From assembly GCA_025998755.1 (NCBI GenBank), contig AP024674.1:1292162-1356161 (forward strand): a DNA stretch of 64,000 bases, given 5' to 3'. Of this stretch, positions 45,985 to 55,578 are shown in pieces. The notes under the pieces are model-generated. The model searched no databases. It worked only from the letters and a program-made list of their open reading frames with translations, and was not told where the DNA came from. A program made the position numbers and the translations under genes. This stretch comes from Armatimonadota bacterium. GTDB lineage: Bacteria; Armatimonadota; UBA5829; DSUL01. The number at the start of each line of letters is the position of its first letter. Position 1 is the first letter of the stretch.

Positions 45985-46057
45985 CGCCTTAAAGCGCGAC
46001 CCTTTCCGGCGCCTCGCCGCCGCTTCCAGCAAGGATTGTAACGCACACGGGCTGGTT

Positions 46058-46906
46058 ATGGACATATCCCCGGAGACAATGCAGAAATACAAGCGGCTCC
46101 GCGACTTGTTGCGTGAGATGAAAAGCGTCGCCGTGGCCTACTCCGGCGGCGTGGACAGCACGTTTCTGGCCCGCGTGGCGACGGATGTGCTGGGAAACGG
46201 AGCGCACGCAGTGCTGGGAGTTTCCCCCACAGTGGCTGAATCTGAGCTGCGGGACGCGCGCGACTTTGCGGCTTCGGCAGGACTGCACCTCACGGAGATA
46301 CCCACTTCTGAGCTAGAGAACCCCGACTACGCCGCCAATCCCGTGAACCGGTGCTACTTCTGCAAGAGCGAGCTTTTCGGCCGGATCCGCGAGTGGGCGG
46401 ATGCGCGGGGAGTGCGGTGGATCTGCGACGGCACGAATGCCGACGATTCGGGAGACTGGCGTCCGGGTTCACAGGCCGCGAGCGAGCGGGAGGTCCGCAG
46501 CCCGCTGGCGGAGACCGGCCTGACGAAGGAGGAGATCCGGCAGCTTTCCCGGATGCTGGGACTGCCTACCTGGGACAAGCCCTCCATCGCCTGTCTGGGA
46601 TCTCGGTTTCCTTACGGCGACCGGATCACACTGGAGGCACTCCGCCAGATAGACCGGGCCGAAGACCTGATCCGCTCTCTGGGATTCCGGCAGGTGCGCC
46701 TCCGGCACCACGGGGATGTGGCGCGCATCGAGGTGGAAGAGGCGGACATCGAACGGATCGCTACTCCCGAGGTCCGGCGCCGGGTGGTGGAAGGCCTGCG
46801 TGAACTGGGCTACCGGTTCGTGACTGTGGATCTTGCGGGATACCGGACGGGAAGCTTAAACACCGGCGTGGTTCCGCAGAGCCAGACACCGGAGATACAG
46901 CGTTAA
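46058..46906 (+). CDS. larE: LarE-type ATP-dependent sacrificial sulfur transferase
   Basis: 282 residues. PP-loop ATPase motif AVAYSGGVDSTF near residue 25, then NRCYFCKSELF, CDGTNADDSGDWRPG and RSPLAETGLTKEEIRQLSRMLGLPTWDKPSIACLGSRFPYG. LarE adenylates the pyridinium carboxylate of the cofactor precursor and donates sulfur; the Cys in SIACLGSRF lies where the sacrificial Cys of lactobacillar LarE is found (family knowledge, alignment by eye). The ATG at 46058 is chosen as the first after a strong promoter. It heads larE-larB-larC. Confidence 0.92.
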   Translation: MDISPETMQKYKRLRDLLREMKSVAVAYSGGVDSTFLARVATDVLGNGAHAVLGVSPTVAESELRDARDFAASAGLHLTEIPTSELENPDYAANPVNRCYFCKSELFGRIREWADARGVRWICDGTNADDSGDWRPGSQAASEREVRSPLAETGLTKEEIRQLSRMLGLPTWDKPSIACLGSRFPYGDRITLEALRQIDRAEDLIRSLGFRQVRLRHHGDVARIEVEEADIERIATPEVRRRVVEGLRELGYRFVTVDLAGYRTGSLNTGVVPQSQTPEIQR

Positions 46907-46925
46907 GCCACAAACCTGAACACAT

Positions 46926-47684
46926 ATGGACACAGAGTCTCTGAAAAGCCTGCTGCGGAGCGTCAGAGAAGGATCGGTCGAGGTGGAGGATGCTGTCCAG
47001 CGCCTGCGCACACTCCCCTTCGAGGATCTGGGATTTGCCCGCGTGGACCATCACCGGCCGTTGCGGCAGGGAATCCCGGAGGTTGTCTTCTGCCAGGGCA
47101 AGACTCCGGACCAGGCAGCCCGCATCTTCCAGAAGCTGGCCGAGCAATCCGAAAACGTCCTCGCCACCCGGGCGTCCGAGGAGCATTTCCACCGCGTGCA
47201 GGAGCTTGTTCCCGAGGCTCAGTGGCACCCCGAGGCCCGGATCATCCGACTGATGCGGCGCGTAATTGACGATAGGGGCGACCGCTATGTGGCGGTGCTG
47301 AGCGCGGGAACTTCAGACATACCCGTGGCGGAAGAAGCGGCAGTCACGGCGGAGACGCTGGGCAGCTCTGTTCAGCGCGCCTATGACGTTGGAGTGGCTG
47401 GCCTGCACCGGTTGCTCGACTGCCAGGAGATGATCTACGGGGCCCGCGCGCTCGTGGTGGTGGCGGGCATGGAAGGCGCTCTTCCCAGCGTGGTCGGCGG
47501 GCTGGTAAGCCGCCCGGTCATCGCCGTCCCGACCAGCGTGGGATACGGAGCAAGCTTTCAGGGACTGGCCGCGCTGCTGGCCATGCTGAACTGCTGCGCT
47601 TCGGGGGTGGCGGTGGTGAATATTGACAACGGCTTCGGCGCCGGGTACCTGGCGCACCTGATTGCGAACGGAGACAGCCTGTGA
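46926..47684 (+). CDS. larB: LarB, pyridinium-3,5-biscarboxylic acid mononucleotide synthase
   Basis: 252 residues. The N-terminal ~85 residues form the LarB-specific region; the C-terminal part is an AIR-carboxylase-like (PurE) fold with VLSAGTSDIPVAEEAA, YDVGVAGLHRLL and VVVAGMEGALPSVVGGLV. It carboxylates and hydrolyses nicotinic acid adenine dinucleotide to give the dicarboxylated mononucleotide precursor of the nickel-pincer cofactor. Its stop overlaps the larC start (GTGA). Confidence 0.94.
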   Translation: MDTESLKSLLRSVREGSVEVEDAVQRLRTLPFEDLGFARVDHHRPLRQGIPEVVFCQGKTPDQAARIFQKLAEQSENVLATRASEEHFHRVQELVPEAQWHPEARIIRLMRRVIDDRGDRYVAVLSAGTSDIPVAEEAAVTAETLGSSVQRAYDVGVAGLHRLLDCQEMIYGARALVVVAGMEGALPSVVGGLVSRPVIAVPTSVGYGASFQGLAALLAMLNCCASGVAVVNIDNGFGAGYLAHLIANGDSL

Positions 47685-48934
47685 GGATCGCCTGGTTTGA
47701 CCCTATCGGAGGGGCCAGCGGCGATATGATCGTCGCCAGCCTGGTGGACGCCGGAGCGCCCTTTGAGGAGATCCGGCGCGGCCTGGAAGGATTGGGGCTT
47801 GAGGGGTTCAAAACCGAGGTCACCCGGACCACAAACCATCAGATCGCGGCCTGCCGGTTTCTGGTGCGCACGGAGGAGCACGGTCACAGGCACGGCGCTC
47901 ACGGAGGACACGGGCACGCCCACGCCGGCCATCATCCGCACCGTCATCTTGCCGACATAGAGCGGATCATCACGTCAAGCGCCCTGTCTGACACTGTCAG
48001 GAAAAACGTGCTGGCCGTTTTCCGGGCGCTGGGGGAAGCTGAGGCGAAAGTCCACGGCACAACCGTCGACCGCATCCACTTCCACGAAGTGGGAGCACTG
48101 GACAGCATTGTGGACATAACGGCAGCGTGTCTGGCGCTTGAGCTTCTGGGAGTGGAGCAGCTTTTCGTGGATCCTCTGCCGCTCAGCCGAGGCACCGTGA
48201 AATGCGCGCACGGCGAATGGCCTGTGCCGGGTCCTGCGACCACGGAACTGCTCCGGGGCTTCCGCTGGAGGAACACGGACATCGAAGGCGAGCTGGTGAC
48301 GCCGACGGCGGCGGCCATCTTCGCGGCGCTGGGGCGCGACTCTGCCGGGATGCCGCCTTACCGCTTGAGTGCCACCGGCTACGGCGCAGGCACGCATGAC
48401 TACGGCATTCCGAATGTCCTGCGGGTCTGTGTCGGTGAAAGCACAGCGGCATCCTCTGTCCCGTCAGATGAGGTGATGGTCGTGGAGACCTGCCTGGACG
48501 ACGAAAGCCCGCAGATCCTGGGCCACACCTTGGAAATGCTTCTGGAGCAGGGGGCGCTGGACGTCTGGTTCACTCCTGTGCAGATGAAGAAAAACCGGCC
48601 AGGCGTTCAGCTTTCATTTCTGAGTGATAAGGATTCGCTGCAAAACCTGATCAGTGTTGTCCTAAAAGAGACCTCCACTCTTGGAGTGCGTTACTGGCCG
48701 GCCTCCCGGAGCTGTCTCGAACGCCGCCACTTCTCCGTGGAGACACCCTTCGGACCTGTGCGCGTCAAGGCAGCTCGGCTGCCCGGCGGGGATGAGAAGC
48801 TGGCCCCGGAATACGACGACGTGCACTCTCTTGCCTCTGAACGCGGAGTCCCGGCGCGGGAGGTCTACTGGGCGGCGATCGCGGCCGCGCGTTCCGCTCA
48901 GCGTGATTCTCTTGACAATGGAGGTACGGATTGA
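47681..48934 (+). CDS. larC: LarC, nickel insertion cyclometallase of the pincer cofactor
   Basis: 417 residues in a single frame. RIAWFDPIGGASGDMIVASLVDAG opens it. A His-rich segment (about residues 67-90, HGHRHGAHGGHGHAHAGHH) may hold nickel. IHFHEVGALDSIVDITAA and ELVTPTAAAIFAAL are family blocks. LarC uses CTP to insert nickel into the dithiolated nucleotide, forming C-Ni and S-Ni bonds. In Lactobacillus the product is split by a programmed frameshift; here it is uninterrupted. Its stop overlaps the next start (TTGA). Confidence 0.93.
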   Translation: MRIAWFDPIGGASGDMIVASLVDAGAPFEEIRRGLEGLGLEGFKTEVTRTTNHQIAACRFLVRTEEHGHRHGAHGGHGHAHAGHHPHRHLADIERIITSSALSDTVRKNVLAVFRALGEAEAKVHGTTVDRIHFHEVGALDSIVDITAACLALELLGVEQLFVDPLPLSRGTVKCAHGEWPVPGPATTELLRGFRWRNTDIEGELVTPTAAAIFAALGRDSAGMPPYRLSATGYGAGTHDYGIPNVLRVCVGESTAASSVPSDEVMVVETCLDDESPQILGHTLEMLLEQGALDVWFTPVQMKKNRPGVQLSFLSDKDSLQNLISVVLKETSTLGVRYWPASRSCLERRHFSVETPFGPVRVKAARLPGGDEKLAPEYDDVHSLASERGVPAREVYWAAIAAARSAQRDSLDNGGTD

Positions 48935-49935
48935 AGCTGGACGAACTCCCCAGGGTTACCCTCGCCCATTTGCCCACGCCGCTTGAAGAAGCCCCCCGTT
49001 TGGCCGAACACCTGGGACTGAACCGGCTGCTGATCAAACGTGACGACCAGACGGGTCTTGCACTGGGCGGAAACAAGGCCCGCAAGCTGGAATACTTGAT
49101 GGCCCAAGCCATCCAGACCGGAAGCGACATCGTTCTCACAGATGGCGGACCACAGTCCAACCACGCCCGGATGACCGCCGCCGCCGCCCGCAAACTGGGG
49201 CTGGACGTGGCGCTGGTGCTGGGTGGACCAGATTTTCAGGAATTCCAGGGCAACCTGTTGCTGGACGTCCTGATGGGAGCCCCCATCCGCTTTCTGAAGG
49301 ATCAGGATGTCCCGGAGATGGAGGCGGAGATGGCGCATCTGGCTGAAGAGCTGCGGCAGCAGGGGCGTAGGCCGTACATCGTCCCGATTGGAGGCAGCAC
49401 TCCCGTCGGCGCCTGCGGATATGTGCGCGGGATGCGTGAGCTTGCCGGACAACTGGGCGATATGAAGGTCCAGATCATCCTGCCGGTGGGATCGTGCGGG
49501 ACGCTGGCGGGATGTGTTCTTGGAGCACGGCTCTTCCTGCCGGGGAGCACGGTTATCGGCATCAGCGTCAGTCGCAAGTCGGCTCCGCTGCGGGCCCGGA
49601 CCGCCGAGATCGCCAGCGAGTGCGCGGAACTGCTCGGCGTGCCGGAGCGGTTCTCTCCGGCCGATATCATCGCATATGATGAATATTACGGCCCGGCTTA
49701 CGGCGTGCCGACTGCCGAAGGCCGCGACGCCATCATCACTTCGGCGCGTCTGGAGGGTCTGCTGCTGGACCCGGTCTATACGGGCAAGGCGATGGCGGGG
49801 TTGATCGACCTAGCGCGCAGGGGAACACTGGACAACCGGCGACCGGTGGTCTTCCTGCACACGGGCGGTGTGGCCGCACTGTTCGCCTTCGAGCCCCTGT
49901 TCCGCGATCTGGCCGTCTGCGAAAAACGCGGCTGA
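48931..49935 (+). CDS. PLP-dependent D-cysteine desulfhydrase / ACC deaminase family
   Basis: 334 residues, fold type II PLP enzyme. TPLEEAPRLAEHLG is followed by LLIKRDDQTGLALGGNKARKLEYL, with the PLP-binding Lys in GGNKARKLE. QSNHARMTAAAARKLG and VGSCGTLAGCVLGARLF (phosphate-binding loop) follow. The family includes D-cysteine desulfhydrase and ACC deaminase; the exact substrate is not decided by these motifs. TTG start at 48931 with GGAGG upstream and a 4-bp overlap with larC, so it is the fourth gene of the lar operon. Whether it is linked to sulfur or to D-amino acids used by a pincer racemase is open. Confidence 0.88.
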   Translation: MKLDELPRVTLAHLPTPLEEAPRLAEHLGLNRLLIKRDDQTGLALGGNKARKLEYLMAQAIQTGSDIVLTDGGPQSNHARMTAAAARKLGLDVALVLGGPDFQEFQGNLLLDVLMGAPIRFLKDQDVPEMEAEMAHLAEELRQQGRRPYIVPIGGSTPVGACGYVRGMRELAGQLGDMKVQIILPVGSCGTLAGCVLGARLFLPGSTVIGISVSRKSAPLRARTAEIASECAELLGVPERFSPADIIAYDEYYGPAYGVPTAEGRDAIITSARLEGLLLDPVYTGKAMAGLIDLARRGTLDNRRPVVFLHTGGVAALFAFEPLFRDLAVCEKRG

Positions 49936-49937
49936 GC

Positions 49938-50330
49938 TCAGGACTCTGCAGGAAAGACGGCCATTCCGTCCATCTCGATCTCCACGCCGCGCGGCAATGC
50001 GCTCACCTGCACCACCGCCCTCGCGGGCAGCGATGAGCCGAAACGCTCCGCGTAGAGGGCGTTGAACTCCTGGAAGCGTGAAAGATCCGTGAGATAAACC
50101 GTGGTGCGCACCACGTGCTCAGGTTTCAGTCCCGCGGCCTCGATCACCGCCAGGAAGTTGTCCAGCACGCGCTGAGCCTGAGAGGGGAAGCCTCCCTCCA
50201 CCACCTCGCCCGAGGCAGGATCGAGTGGAATCTGACCTGAGACGAACAGGAAGCCCCCCGCTGCCACCGCCTGCGAATACAGACCAATGGCCGCCGGCGC
50301 CCGCTCTGTGCTTATTACGCGTTTCTCCAT
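49938..50330 (-). CDS. ridA: RidA family enamine/imine deaminase
   Basis: 130 residues. The YjgF/RidA signatures are present: IGLYSQAVAAGGFLFVSGQIPLDP, GLKPEHVVRTTVYLTDL, and LPARAVVQVSALPRGVEIEMDG, where the conserved Arg and Glu bind the ketimine. It hydrolyses reactive 2-aminoacrylate released by PLP enzymes. It converges on the PLP desulfhydrase gene with 2 bp between them and is last in the long minus-strand string from mreB. Confidence 0.95.
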   Translation of the reverse strand: MEKRVISTERAPAAIGLYSQAVAAGGFLFVSGQIPLDPASGEVVEGGFPSQAQRVLDNFLAVIEAAGLKPEHVVRTTVYLTDLSRFQEFNALYAERFGSSLPARAVVQVSALPRGVEIEMDGMAVFPAES

Positions 50331-50373
50331 ATTTGGTGTCCGATATATGTGCTTCGATCGAAAGCCATCTCCA

Positions 50374-51570
50374 TTACAGCAGCCGGATATCCGGCCTGCC
50401 GAAGGCTACTCCCGCGCTGACTCCAAGGGCAACCACACCGGAAAGCGTGATCATAACGGGCACGCCCCATACCTCCGCCAGCGCTCCGACCGCCAGGCTC
50501 CCGAGCGGCCCCAGCCCCAGAAACGTGAACACGTAGGCTCCCATAACGCGGCCTCGCATCCTCTCCGAGGCCAACGTCTGCAGCAAAGCGTTGACGGAGG
50601 AAACGAACGAGACCATTCCGAACCCGACCGCGACCAGCGCGGCTAGCGACAACGGATACACGCGGCACCACGCCAGAAATACCAGCGCTGCCCCCTGCAG
50701 CGCCAGAGCAGCGATCATCACCCTTCCCCGCCCGAAACGCCGGGCCAGCATTGTCAGAAGGGCCGCGCCCGCAAGCGCCCCCACTCCCGCGGCGCTCAGC
50801 AAGCCACCGAACCCTTTGACACCCGTCCCCAGGATGTCCTTCGCCAGTATGGGCATCAGCGCGCCGTAAGGGAATACCAGCACACTGGGAACGGCGATGA
50901 CGGCGATGAGACCGCTGATGGTGCGATGGCTGCGGATGTAGTCCAGACCGCCCAGTAGATCGGACCACACGGAGGAGGACGGCGCGGTGCCGGGACGGGA
51001 ATCGGCCGAGACGAACGCCAGTGCCACCAGCACGGCGCAGAAGCTGACCGAGTTCAGAACGAAGCACACTCCTTCCCCCCACTGGGCCACCACCAACCCC
51101 GCAAGCGCCGGCCCCACTATGCGGGCGCTGTTGAATGCGGCGGAGTTCAGGGCAATGGCGGCAGGAAGATCATCCTTCTGCACCAGGTGATACACAAAAC
51201 TGTGCCTCAGGGGCGCATCCAGCGCTGCGGCCGTGCCGGAGGCAAGAGCAATGGCGAAGATGTGCGGCAGCCGAACAATACGGCTGAGCGTCAGCCAGGC
51301 AAGCAGCGCCGCGAACACGCCCAGAGCCGCCTGAGTGGCCATCAGCGCCCGTTTTTTGTCCATCCGGTCCGCCATAACCCCTCCAAAGAGGGACAGAACA
51401 AACATCGGCAGCGAGCTGCAAAAGCCCACCATTCCGAGCGCAAGGGGAGAAGGAGAAAGGGACCGCACCAGCCACGATTGCGCCGTGTTTTGCAACCATG
51501 TGCCCAGAAACGACACGGCGGAGCCAGTCCAGTAGATGCGGTAGTCGCGATGGCGAAGGGCGCTCAGCAA
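50374..51570 (-). CDS. MFS transporter (EntS/MFS_3-like)
   Basis: 398 residues, about 12 membrane helices. HRDYRIYWTGSAVSFLGTWLQNTAQSWLV at the N-terminus and GVMADRMDKKRALMATQ (the loop 2-3 signature) are typical of the MFS_3 group that includes the enterobactin exporter. Substrate unknown; probably efflux. TTG start at 51570 just after the hflX stop, with GGGAGG upstream. Confidence 0.85.
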   Translation of the reverse strand: MLSALRHRDYRIYWTGSAVSFLGTWLQNTAQSWLVRSLSPSPLALGMVGFCSSLPMFVLSLFGGVMADRMDKKRALMATQAALGVFAALLAWLTLSRIVRLPHIFAIALASGTAAALDAPLRHSFVYHLVQKDDLPAAIALNSAAFNSARIVGPALAGLVVAQWGEGVCFVLNSVSFCAVLVALAFVSADSRPGTAPSSSVWSDLLGGLDYIRSHRTISGLIAVIAVPSVLVFPYGALMPILAKDILGTGVKGFGGLLSAAGVGALAGAALLTMLARRFGRGRVMIAALALQGAALVFLAWCRVYPLSLAALVAVGFGMVSFVSSVNALLQTLASERMRGRVMGAYVFTFLGLGPLGSLAVGALAEVWGVPVMITLSGVVALGVSAGVAFGRPDIRLL

Positions 51571-51576
51571 CGCATC

Positions 51577-52851
51577 TCAGCCCTCCCCGCCCTCGTCACC
51601 GCGCCGGAACGGCGCAAGCACGCCGGCGAAAGACGCCGTCACGTCAGCCACAAGATGAATACCGTCCTCACGGTACTCCGCCTGATGCACGCGCCCGTTG
51701 TCGTAGCAGGCCGAAAGCAGCTCGCTCCGGCTGTAGGGAATGATTGCATCGACCCGTGTGAGCAGGCCACGCACGGCGGCCGCGATGCGGTCCATAAGAT
51801 GCGAAAGCCCTTCCCCCTTGAGCGCCGAGATATAGCAGGAGAGGGGTTCACTTGCGACAAGACGCCTGAGTTCGTAGGTATCGGAGCACAGGTCGCTCTT
51901 GTTGTACACCATCACTGTGGGCTTACCCCCTGCCCCGATCTCCTCAAGAGTGTTGCGGACGGCCTCGATCTGCGCCTCCCTGGCGGGATGGGAGGCATCC
52001 ACCACATGCACCAGCACGTCCGCCTCGCGCACCTCCTCCAGTGTGGCTCGGAAGGCCGCGATGAGCGTATGCGGCAGGTCGCGGATGAACCCGACCGTGT
52101 CTGTGATCAGAATGCCCCACCCGTCCGGCAGAACGACCCGCCGAGTCGTGGGATCCAGTGTGGAGAACAGCCGCGCATCCACCGCCACATTCGCGCCGGA
52201 TAGGACGTTCAGGAGGGTGGACTTCCCGGCGCTGGTGTAGCCCACAAGCGCGGCCGAAGGAAAGGGGAGGCTTTTGCGCCCGCTGCGGGCCACTTCGCGG
52301 TGCTTCTGGACCGAGTCTATCTCCGCCGTCAGCGCGCCGATGCGCCTGCGCAGCCGCCGCCGGTCCGACTCCAGCTTGGTCTCGCCCGGCCCCCTGGTTC
52401 CGACGCCACCACCCAGGCGGGACATCTCTGTCCCCGCGCCGGTGAGGCGGGGGAGAAGATAGTTCAGCTGGGCCAGCTCCACCTGAAGCTTTCCTTCCCG
52501 GGTGTGAGCCCTGCGCGCGAAGATGTCCAGAATGAGTTGCGAGCGGTCCACCACGCGAACTTCCACCATCCCCTGCAGTTCGCTGTGCTCGCCGGGCGAA
52601 AGATCCGCAGCCACCAGGACGGTGTTGGCCCCAAGCTCCACCACCTCCTGATACAGTTCCTCGCCGCGGTCCGCCGAAAGGAATGGCTGTCCCGGCCTAC
52701 GATGGGTCCGCGCGTAGAACTCACCGACGACATCCACCTCCGCCGTCGCGGCCAGCTCGCGCATCTCGGTGCGGAACCACGGATCCACGTCGCCGCTCTC
52801 GAACAGGAGCACCGCCCGGTCGTGATGAGCGACTTCGTGGATTCCCGGCAT
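51577..52851 (-). CDS. hflX: Ribosome-associated GTPase HflX
   Basis: 424 residues. The N-terminal HflX domain includes ELVELGANTVLVAADLSPGEHSEL-like sequence and the invariant LSRLGGGVGTRGPGETKLESDRR linker. The G domain has G1 GYTSAGKST, G3 DTVGFIRDLP and G4 NKSD. HflX splits stalled 70S ribosomes under stress. GGAGGAGCTGA precedes the ATG. It follows dapF by 32 bp. Confidence 0.95.
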   Translation of the reverse strand: MPGIHEVAHHDRAVLLFESGDVDPWFRTEMRELAATAEVDVVGEFYARTHRRPGQPFLSADRGEELYQEVVELGANTVLVAADLSPGEHSELQGMVEVRVVDRSQLILDIFARRAHTREGKLQVELAQLNYLLPRLTGAGTEMSRLGGGVGTRGPGETKLESDRRRLRRRIGALTAEIDSVQKHREVARSGRKSLPFPSAALVGYTSAGKSTLLNVLSGANVAVDARLFSTLDPTTRRVVLPDGWGILITDTVGFIRDLPHTLIAAFRATLEEVREADVLVHVVDASHPAREAQIEAVRNTLEEIGAGGKPTVMVYNKSDLCSDTYELRRLVASEPLSCYISALKGEGLSHLMDRIAAAVRGLLTRVDAIIPYSRSELLSACYDNGRVHQAEYREDGIHLVADVTASFAGVLAPFRRGDEGGEG

Positions 52852-52883
52852 TCAGCTCCTCCGGTCCCTGGCAGAGCGGATCA

Positions 52884-53726
52884 TCACACAGGAAACTCCC
52901 CCGTGAACACTTCCACGGCCGGTCCGTCCAGAAGCACGCGGTTATCGCCGGTCCATTCGATCTCCAGGCGCCCGCCCGGAAGATCCACCGCGGCCCGACG
53001 TCCGGACACCCCGTTCAGGGCGCACGCAACAGCCGCCGCGCAGGCTCCGGTGCCGCACGCGAGTGTCTCTCCCGCTCCTCGCTCCCAGACCCGGGCTCTC
53101 AAATGATCCCGCTCCACCACCTGGACGAACGGGACGTTCGTCCGGCGGGGAAAGAGGCGATGGTGCTCGATGAGGGGACCGATCTTCTCCACCGGGAAGG
53201 AGTCAATGTCCTCCACCTGGACCACGCAGTGTGGATTGCCCATCGAGACGCACGTCCCCTCCAGACGCCTGCCTCCGACGCGCAACTGTACTCGCGCCGC
53301 GCCGTCTGGAGCCGCCGGGGCCTTCACAGGAAGGCTTTCCGGATCAAACGAGGGCGAACCCATGTCCACACGCACCCTGACCACGCGCCGGTCTTCGATG
53401 GAGAGCTTGAGATCCTTCACCCCGGCCAGCGTCTCGACCGAGATACTGGTGTCCAGGGTCAGCCCGCTATCATAGACATACTTGGCAAAACAGCGGATGC
53501 CGTTGCCGCACATCTCCGCCTCACTGCCGTCCGGGTTGAACATCCGCATCCGGAACGCGGCAAGGCGGCTCGGCAACACCAGAATGAGACCGTCCGACCC
53601 GATGCCGAAATGCCGGTCGCACATCCGCTGGCTAAGATCCGCCAGGTCCAGACGCTCCAGATCCTCTACCAGGCCGTCCACGACGATGAAGTCGTTGCCG
53701 GCCCCGTGCATCTTGACGAACTTCAC
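52884..53726 (-). CDS. dapF: Diaminopimelate epimerase DapF
   Basis: 280 residues. [13 protein letters not shown] at the start and the two catalytic cysteines in [13 protein letters not shown] and [12 protein letters not shown]. It converts LL- to meso-diaminopimelate for lysine and peptidoglycan. The GTG overlaps the hfq stop (GTGA). Confidence 0.97.
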   Translation of the reverse strand: MKFVKMHGAGNDFIVVDGLVEDLERLDLADLSQRMCDRHFGIGSDGLILVLPSRLAAFRMRMFNPDGSEAEMCGNGIRCFAKYVYDSGLTLDTSISVETLAGVKDLKLSIEDRRVVRVRVDMGSPSFDPESLPVKAPAAPDGAARVQLRVGGRRLEGTCVSMGNPHCVVQVEDIDSFPVEKIGPLIEHHRLFPRRTNVPFVQVVERDHLRARVWERGAGETLACGTGACAAAVACALNGVSGRRAAVDLPGGRLEIEWTGDNRVLLDGPAVEVFTGEFPV

Positions 53727-54028
53727 CCGTTGTGCTCCGCCTCCTGCTCCTCACCGGCGACTTCACCGATTGGCGCATCCTCCGCTCCCGCCTGGCGTGC
53801 CTCGGGCCGCAGGCTAATGGGCCGGGCGGGCACCACCGAGGCAAGCGCGTGCTTGTAGACAATCTGCGTCGGCTTGCCTGGGCTGTCCAGCACGATGGTG
53901 AACGCGTCAAAGCCCTTGATGAAGCCCTTCAACTGAACGCCCGTAATCAGATAGATGGTGACGGGCACGTTATCCTTGCGGACCTGGTTCAGGAAAACAT
54001 CCTGAATGCTGGCCTGTCCTTTGTTCAT
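53723..54028 (-). CDS. hfq: RNA chaperone Hfq
   Basis: 101 residues. Sm1 motif region [39 protein letters not shown] and Sm2 core [15 protein letters not shown] (YKHA). A tail of about 30 acidic and Ala-rich residues follows the Sm fold. Hfq hexamers bind small RNAs and mRNAs. The ATG at 54028 has GGGAG upstream and removes nine upstream residues of the longer frame. Its place after miaA is the classic arrangement. Confidence 0.96.
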   Translation of the reverse strand: MNKGQASIQDVFLNQVRKDNVPVTIYLITGVQLKGFIKGFDAFTIVLDSPGKPTQIVYKHALASVVPARPISLRPEARQAGAEDAPIGEVAGEEQEAEHNG

Positions 54029-54089
54029 CGGTTTACTCCCTGCCAAACCTGCCATCCCCGTATCGGGAATGAGTCTTCTTGAGCGGGTC

Positions 54090-55022
54090 TTATTTTTTCC
54101 GCCGGAGCGCTGGCCGCGAGAGAAGCCGCAGAATCTCCTCCGCAGCCTCCTCCGGCCCCTGCTCGGTCACATCCACCCAGATGATGCGCGGATCTGCACG
54201 GAACCAGGTACGCTGGCGCTTGGCGAACTGCCGGGTTGCGATCTTGATGGCTTGCGCCGTCTCCTCAAGCGACCCCCCTTCCGTCAGCAGCCGCATTATC
54301 TCCTGATAGCCCAGTGCGCACGCCGACTGCAACCCCGGACGCAACCCTGCCCCCATCAATGAGCGGACCTCATCAACCCAGCCGGCGCGCAGCATTGCGT
54401 CAACCCTGGCTTCAATACGGCGGTTCAACTCATCCCGTTCGCAGTGAAGCCCGAACTGAAGCCACGGGGAATCGCTGCGCCGCGGGCGGTCTTGCTCATT
54501 CCACTCCGTGAGGGTGCGGCCGGTAGTCTCAAACACCTCCAGCGCGCGTACAATGCGCTTGGCATCGTTGGGAGAGATTCTGCCGGCGCTCTGAGGGTCG
54601 ATCCTCGCCAGTCGCTCGTGCATGGCCGGACTTCCCACACGCGACGCCTCTTCCTGCAGCCGAGTCCGAACGGCTGGATCGGCCGGAGGAGGTATGCGCA
54701 GGCCGTCCACCACCGCCCGAATATATAGGCCCGTACCCCCCACCAGAAGAGGCACCCTGCCTCGCGACAGGATATCCCGCACCGCCTCCAGCGCCAGCCG
54801 CTGAAAGCGCGCCACGCTGAATGTCTCCTGAATCCCGGCAACGTCTATCAGATGGAACGGCACCCGCGACCGCAAAGCCGCGTCCGGCTTTGCGGTGCCG
54901 ATGTCCATTCCCCGCCAGATCTGCATGCTGTCGGCGGAGACGATCTCGCCGCCCACCCGCTCCGCCAGAACCACTCCAACATCGGTCTTGCCTGTGGCGG
55001 TGGGACCGACGATGGCGATCAT
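54090..55022 (-). CDS. miaA: tRNA dimethylallyltransferase MiaA
   Basis: 310 residues. P-loop [14 protein letters not shown] at the N-terminus, [38 protein letters not shown], and [14 protein letters not shown] near the C-terminus. It adds the isopentenyl group to A37 of UNN-reading tRNAs. The ATG at 55022 (GGGAG nine bases upstream) fits family length better than the longer options. Confidence 0.96.
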   Translation of the reverse strand: MIAIVGPTATGKTDVGVVLAERVGGEIVSADSMQIWRGMDIGTAKPDAALRSRVPFHLIDVAGIQETFSVARFQRLALEAVRDILSRGRVPLLVGGTGLYIRAVVDGLRIPPPADPAVRTRLQEEASRVGSPAMHERLARIDPQSAGRISPNDAKRIVRALEVFETTGRTLTEWNEQDRPRRSDSPWLQFGLHCERDELNRRIEARVDAMLRAGWVDEVRSLMGAGLRPGLQSACALGYQEIMRLLTEGGSLEETAQAIKIATRQFAKRQRTWFRADPRIIWVDVTEQGPEEAAEEILRLLSRPALRRKK

Positions 55023-55089
55023 CGCAGCAGACTCCCGTGACTCCATCTCACGCGCATCGGCCTGGAAGTATGTTGCATCTCCGGCCGCG

Positions 55090-55578
55090 TCACGGACGCC
55101 CCAGCGACGGTCCGGAGGGACGGGCCGTACGGGCAATGAAGGGATACAGCACACCGGCCAGGAGGGTGGTTAGAAGGATCTGCCGCCCCGTCACCCTCAG
55201 CCACCAGCCGAGGTCTGCAGTGGAGCTCACAAGCAGGAAGGTCAAGTGAGCCGTCGCACACGCGATCAGGGAAACCAGCAGCACCACCGGAAGACTCAGG
55301 TTGAAACGGTCCGCCACATGGGAAGCAGCGACGGCGGCGACGATCCTGCTCACGATGAACGCCCCCGTATACAACCCGCATAGCACTCCCTCCAGCAGCC
55401 CGACCGCGAACGCAGCCGCCACCGGGGGCGATCCGGTTGAAAAAACGGACAGCACCAGCAAAAAGGCCAGAAGAAACTCCGGCCGGTTCTCCGCCCCCGC
55501 TATCCGGCCGCTCACCTGGGCCTGAAGCAGGAAGGCTGCGAACAAACCGCCCCAGACGACCGTCGGCCCAGGTCTCAC
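55090..55578 (-). CDS. mreD: Rod-shape determining protein MreD
   Basis: 162 residues with about five hydrophobic helices (LLAFLLVLSVFSTG, AAAFAVGLLEGVLCGLYTGAF, VVLLVSLIACATAHLTFLLV). Sequence is weakly conserved as usual for MreD; the call rests on topology and position directly after mreC, whose stop overlaps the GTG start (GTGA). Confidence 0.85.
   Translation of the reverse strand: MRPGPTVVWGGLFAAFLLQAQVSGRIAGAENRPEFLLAFLLVLSVFSTGSPPVAAAFAVGLLEGVLCGLYTGAFIVSRIVAAVAASHVADRFNLSLPVVLLVSLIACATAHLTFLLVSSTADLGWWLRVTGRQILLTTLLAGVLYPFIARTARPSGPSLGRP

Noticed and set aside
47881-47950. A simple-sequence repeat (CAC/GGC-rich) inside larC
   Set aside because: It encodes the His-rich segment normal for LarC and is in frame; no sign of expansion or a frameshift.
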